A stretch of DNA of 9,437 nt from Holosporales bacterium. GTDB lineage: Bacteria; Pseudomonadota; Alphaproteobacteria; RUG11792. The number at the start of each line of letters is the position of its first letter. Position 1 is the first letter of the stretch. Below the pieces are notes generated by a model. The model searched no databases and was not told where the DNA came from. It saw only the letters and a program-made list of their open reading frames with translations. The translations under genes were made by a program, and so were the position numbers. Shown here piece by piece: positions 7,288 through 9,437 of this stretch. Where the stretch lies: positions 1 through 9,437 of the forward strand of contig JAITFF010000026.1 of the NCBI GenBank assembly GCA_031281515.1, read 5' to 3'.

Positions 7288-8009
7288 CCTCGCTTACGAC
7301 CGCAAGTACAATTTTGGCATGTACTTTGATTCTTATTGGTCACGGTAAAACCCGGCCCCAGAATACTTTCAACGATGTCTATACTGAGTCCATTAATTAT
7401 CGGCTCTATTTCCGATTCATAGAAAAACGATATTCCATCGACGACGATCTGATTCTTTTTCTCTTTGCCGTCCCCCTCAGAATCAGTTTCGTATGATAGG
7501 GAATACTGGAACCCTGAGCATCCATTTTCTTCGGCCGTTATGGTAATCCCTTTTGCATTTTGTTCATCGATGAGTTCGCGCAGCTTTTTGAGCGCTCCAT
7601 CGGTCACGGTAATCATTTTCACTCCACTCTCTTGTTGTTTGGCCAAATAGTTGTTAATGGCAGATTCGATAGCCTCCTTCGCCAGGACGGAACAATGTCT
7701 CTTAATCACCGATAATTCCAGCGAATCTGCAACGTCTTCGTTCCTGATCTTCAGGGCTTCATCGATCGTTAATCCCTTCAGGATTGTCGTCGCCAATTCC
7801 ATCGACGCGATCGCAGAAACGCATCCAAAAACTTTGTATTTCGCATCCTGTATCCTACCATCTTCACCAAAAAATATCTGCAACTTCATCACGTCTCCAC
7901 ACAGAGGTGATCCCACGATCCCAGTTCCAACATTTTTTAAATTATCATTCAACTCTCCTATATTTTTCAGATTCTCGTAATAACGAAGCGTCTTCTCGCT
8001 ATACAGCAT
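7284..8009 (-). CDS. iscU: IscU-IscA fusion: iron-sulfur scaffold joined to A-type carrier
   Basis: 241 residues combining two iron-sulfur proteins that are normally separate. Residues 1-131 are a full IscU scaffold starting MLYSEKTLRYYEN, with SPLCGDVMKLQI (Cys37, Asp39), YKVFGCVSAIAS (Cys63) and KRHCSVLAKEAI (His105, Cys106). These are the same residue numbers as in E. coli IscU, which supports ATG 8009 over the upstream in-frame start at 8042. The HscA-binding site LPPVK (99-103) reads LSVIK. Residues 132-241 are an A-type (IscA/ErpA) domain starting MITVTDGALKK, with ENGCSGFQYSL (Cys164) and a C-terminal CQNCTC (Cys231, Cys234, Cys236). The linker is short (about 125-131) and the A domain keeps its own Met. 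The start overlaps the iscS stop by 11 bases; GAAGGA lies 13 bases upstream. The family role is cluster assembly on IscU using IscS sulfur, then transfer. The fusion is seen directly; the joint function is inferred. Confidence 0.93.
   Translation of the reverse strand: MLYSEKTLRYYENLKNIGELNDNLKNVGTGIVGSPLCGDVMKLQIFFGEDGRIQDAKYKVFGCVSAIASMELATTILKGLTIDEALKIRNEDVADSLELSVIKRHCSVLAKEAIESAINNYLAKQQESGVKMITVTDGALKKLRELIDEQNAKGITITAEENGCSGFQYSLSYETDSEGDGKEKKNQIVVDGISFFYESEIEPIINGLSIDIVESILGPGFTVTNKNQSTCQNCTCGRKRG
7614..7625 (-). promoter_or_regulatory. Internal ribosome binding site and start codon for the IscA half
   Basis: On the minus strand, GGAG (7625-7622) is followed by five bases (TGAAA) and ATG (7616-7614), which is in frame with the fusion and encodes Met132, the expected first residue of an A-type protein. 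This spacing is near ideal and better than that of the fusion's own start. It could yield a free 110-residue IscA, or be a relic of a formerly separate iscA gene. Confidence 0.5.
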
Positions 8010-9216
8010 AATCGCAGTGTTTTCCTTCAAATATACTGCCAATATCCACTCCGGCCTTTATCATATCCCAAATCGGACTCATTTGCCTTAACTTTGTAGT
8101 CGCCGCAATTAAATCTTCGATCGCAATTAGAATATCTGGTTTAGTCGTTGGTTTTCCAATTGAAATTCTGATAGAAGATTGGGCAATATCAGCCGGGATA
8201 CTCATACTATTCAAAACATGAGAAATCGAGAGTTTATTGGATGTACAGGCCGATCCGGAAGAAACGGCGATCCTCTTGCATTCCATCATTAAAGCCTCCC
8301 CTTCGCAGCCCCTAAAGCTGATATTAACTATTCCGGGATAGTGCGATTCAGCTGAACCGTTGATATAGGTCTCATCGAGAGCAGCCGATAAATTTTCGAC
8401 TAAAACGGCTCGGAGACCGGTGATCCTGCTGAAATCTGAGGACATCTCTGACTTTGCAATTTCTGCGGCCTTCCCCATCCCGACGCAGAGGGCGACTGGT
8501 ACAGTTCCAGCCCTTAGTCCGTATTCCACTTCGTGATTGGCCATTGGCACCCTCAGAAGCCTTTTATTTTCCTTTTTGAAGAAGAGAATTCCAATTCCCT
8601 TTGGACCATAGATTTTATGAGCCGAAGCACTCAGAAAATCTACATCTAAATCCCGAATATTAATTGGAATCTTCCCGAAGGCCTGGGTTGCATCGGTATG
8701 CAATAAAACACCCTTAGCATGGCATAAATTTGCGATTCTTTTGATATCCTGTATAACCCCCGTTTCATTGTTGACCATACAAATCGATAGTAACCCAACA
8801 GACGTATCCAAAATGCTATCTAGATGCTCAAAATCTATGAGGCCGTCACTCTTGATATTGAGGTAAGAAACTTCGATTCCTCTGGACTTAATGATATCTG
8901 CGCAATCTAAAACGGATTTATGCTCAGATTTGGTGGTAACGAATTTTTTATGCGTCAACGAAGATACTCTCTCGATGGAGATACGACTCGATTCCGTCGC
9001 CCCACTCGTAAACACGATCTCTTCTGGATCTGCTCCGATTAGGGCTGCGACCTCGCTCCTAGCCACATTCAGGGCCTTGAGGGCATCGAATCCAAAGGCA
9101 TGCAGCGAGTTAGGATTCCCGTAATGTTCGGTAAAATATGGGAGCATCTCCTCCAGAACTTTGTCAGAACATGGAGTCGTCGCGGCATAATCCAAATAGA
9201 TTGGGAAAGACCTCAT
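7999..9216 (-). CDS. iscS: Cysteine desulfurase IscS
   Basis: PLP enzyme that takes sulfur from L-cysteine as an enzyme-bound persulfide and hands it to IscU, and usually also to tRNA thiolation. From ATG 9216 it has 405 residues (E. coli 404). Visible: IYLDYAATTP at the N terminus; GNPNSLHAFG; FTSGATES for phosphate binding; His99 in KSEHKSVLD; VNNETGVIQDI; LHTDATQAFGK; the PLP lysine Lys201 in SAHKIYGPKGIG; and the mobile-loop Cys324 in SSGSACTSN. Two motifs deviate: the usual GGGHE/GGGQE loop before RSGT reads NHEVE (228-232), and DN after ATES reads SR. The C terminus has SPIWDMIKAGVDIGSI but then a different nine-residue end in place of the E. coli EWAHH end. In-frame GTG 9291 sits behind a purine-rich stretch and would add 25 residues; homology favours 9216. 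First recognised gene of the iscS, iscU-iscA, ruvA operon. Confidence 0.96.
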   Translation of the reverse strand: MRSFPIYLDYAATTPCSDKVLEEMLPYFTEHYGNPNSLHAFGFDALKALNVARSEVAALIGADPEEIVFTSGATESSRISIERVSSLTHKKFVTTKSEHKSVLDCADIIKSRGIEVSYLNIKSDGLIDFEHLDSILDTSVGLLSICMVNNETGVIQDIKRIANLCHAKGVLLHTDATQAFGKIPINIRDLDVDFLSASAHKIYGPKGIGILFFKKENKRLLRVPMANHEVEYGLRAGTVPVALCVGMGKAAEIAKSEMSSDFSRITGLRAVLVENLSAALDETYINGSAESHYPGIVNISFRGCEGEALMMECKRIAVSSGSACTSNKLSISHVLNSMSIPADIAQSSIRISIGKPTTKPDILIAIEDLIAATTKLRQMSPIWDMIKAGVDIGSIFEGKHCDYAV

Positions 9217-9256
9217 ACGCACTCGCCGTATACTAAACCCTGGGCATTTTATCAGA

Positions 9257-9436
9257 TTACTTGCTACTCCTCCAAGTACAGCTTTGCTCACACCCCTCTC
9301 TCTCCAATAGATCTAGTCCTGAAGTTTTCGAAAATGTCTTTTGAGAACTTAAAGTTATCGCATTCAAGTGGTCTTTTTTCATAAAATCTAATTGAGATGC
9401 CAGGACTTCAAGGAAGCTACAGCACAGAATCGGTGA
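9257..9436 (-). CDS. Possible C-terminal end of an upstream regulator (IscR-like?), partial
   Basis: A minus-strand frame is open from the right edge to a TAA at 9259-9257 (59 codons), ending 40 bases before the iscS start. In many isc operons this slot holds iscR, an Rrf2-family [2Fe-2S] repressor. A short stretch, LASQLDFMKKDHLNAITLSS, loosely resembles the IscR C terminus (spaced leucines, then Asn-x-Ile-Thr-Leu), with a Cys pair 21-22 residues before the ITL. The match is weak, the Cys spacing is off by one from E. coli, and the winged-helix domain would lie outside the window. The frame also has an ATG giving only 41 residues. It may be plain intergenic DNA. Confidence 0.25.
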   Translation of the reverse strand, partial: SPILCCSFLEVLASQLDFMKKDHLNAITLSSQKTFSKTSGLDLLEREGCEQSCTWRSSK

Positions 9437-9437
9437 T

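Noticed and set aside
8007..8042. Upstream in-frame start for the IscU-IscA gene, adding 11 residues
   Set aside because: The added residues are not IscU-like, and starting at 8009 puts every ligand at the E. coli numbering.
9313..9412. Inverted repeat AGTCCTG / CAGGACT near the right edge
   Set aside because: Seven-base arms about 75-80 bases apart are expected by chance; no transposase, tRNA or duplicated ends nearby support a mobile element.
1..9437. CRISPR arrays, insertion sequences, prophage or toxin-antitoxin genes
   Set aside because: No regularly spaced repeats, transposase motifs or such gene families were seen; the window is core housekeeping DNA.

Overview
This window looks like chromosome from an alphaproteobacterium, probably a reduced, host-associated lineage of the Rickettsiales/Holosporales kind. 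The clues are an alphaproteobacterial-type ribosomal protein S21, an ISC-type (iscS-iscU) rather than SUF-type iron-sulfur gene set, G+C in the mid-40s by eye, tightly packed genes and a shortened valyl-tRNA synthetase. The lineage is inferred from protein motifs only; no search was run.

Plus strand, left half. Bases 1-262 hold no recognisable gene, only an open frame of doubtful status. A secreted D-alanyl-D-alanine carboxypeptidase (263-1516) follows; it has a complete catalytic domain and a long, charge-segregated tail ending in a lysine-rich stretch. After a possible terminator come pheT (1662-4049), rpsU (4144-4347, with its own good sigma70-like promoter) and valS (4392-6680). pheS is not next to pheT. 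ValS keeps its catalytic and editing motifs but stops before the C-terminal coiled-coil arm.

Minus strand, right half. Reading leftward there is a possible end of an Rrf2/IscR-like regulator at the right edge, then iscS (9216-7999), an IscU-IscA fusion gene (8009-7284) and ruvA (7287-6703). iscS overlaps the fusion gene by 11 bases, and the fusion gene overlaps ruvA by 4 bases (ATGA), so the three are very likely one operon. ruvA converges with valS across a 22-base gap.

The most interesting part is the iron-sulfur module. IscS would supply persulfide sulfur, the IscU half would assemble the cluster, and the covalently attached A-type half would pass it on. The IscU half keeps every cluster ligand at exactly the E. 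coli residue numbers but has lost the LPPVK site recognised by the chaperone HscA, and no hscB, hscA or fdx lies between iscU and ruvA. The A-type half has its own well-spaced internal ribosome binding site and start codon, so the locus may make both a fused protein and a free IscA. This suggests a streamlined ISC pathway worth following up.
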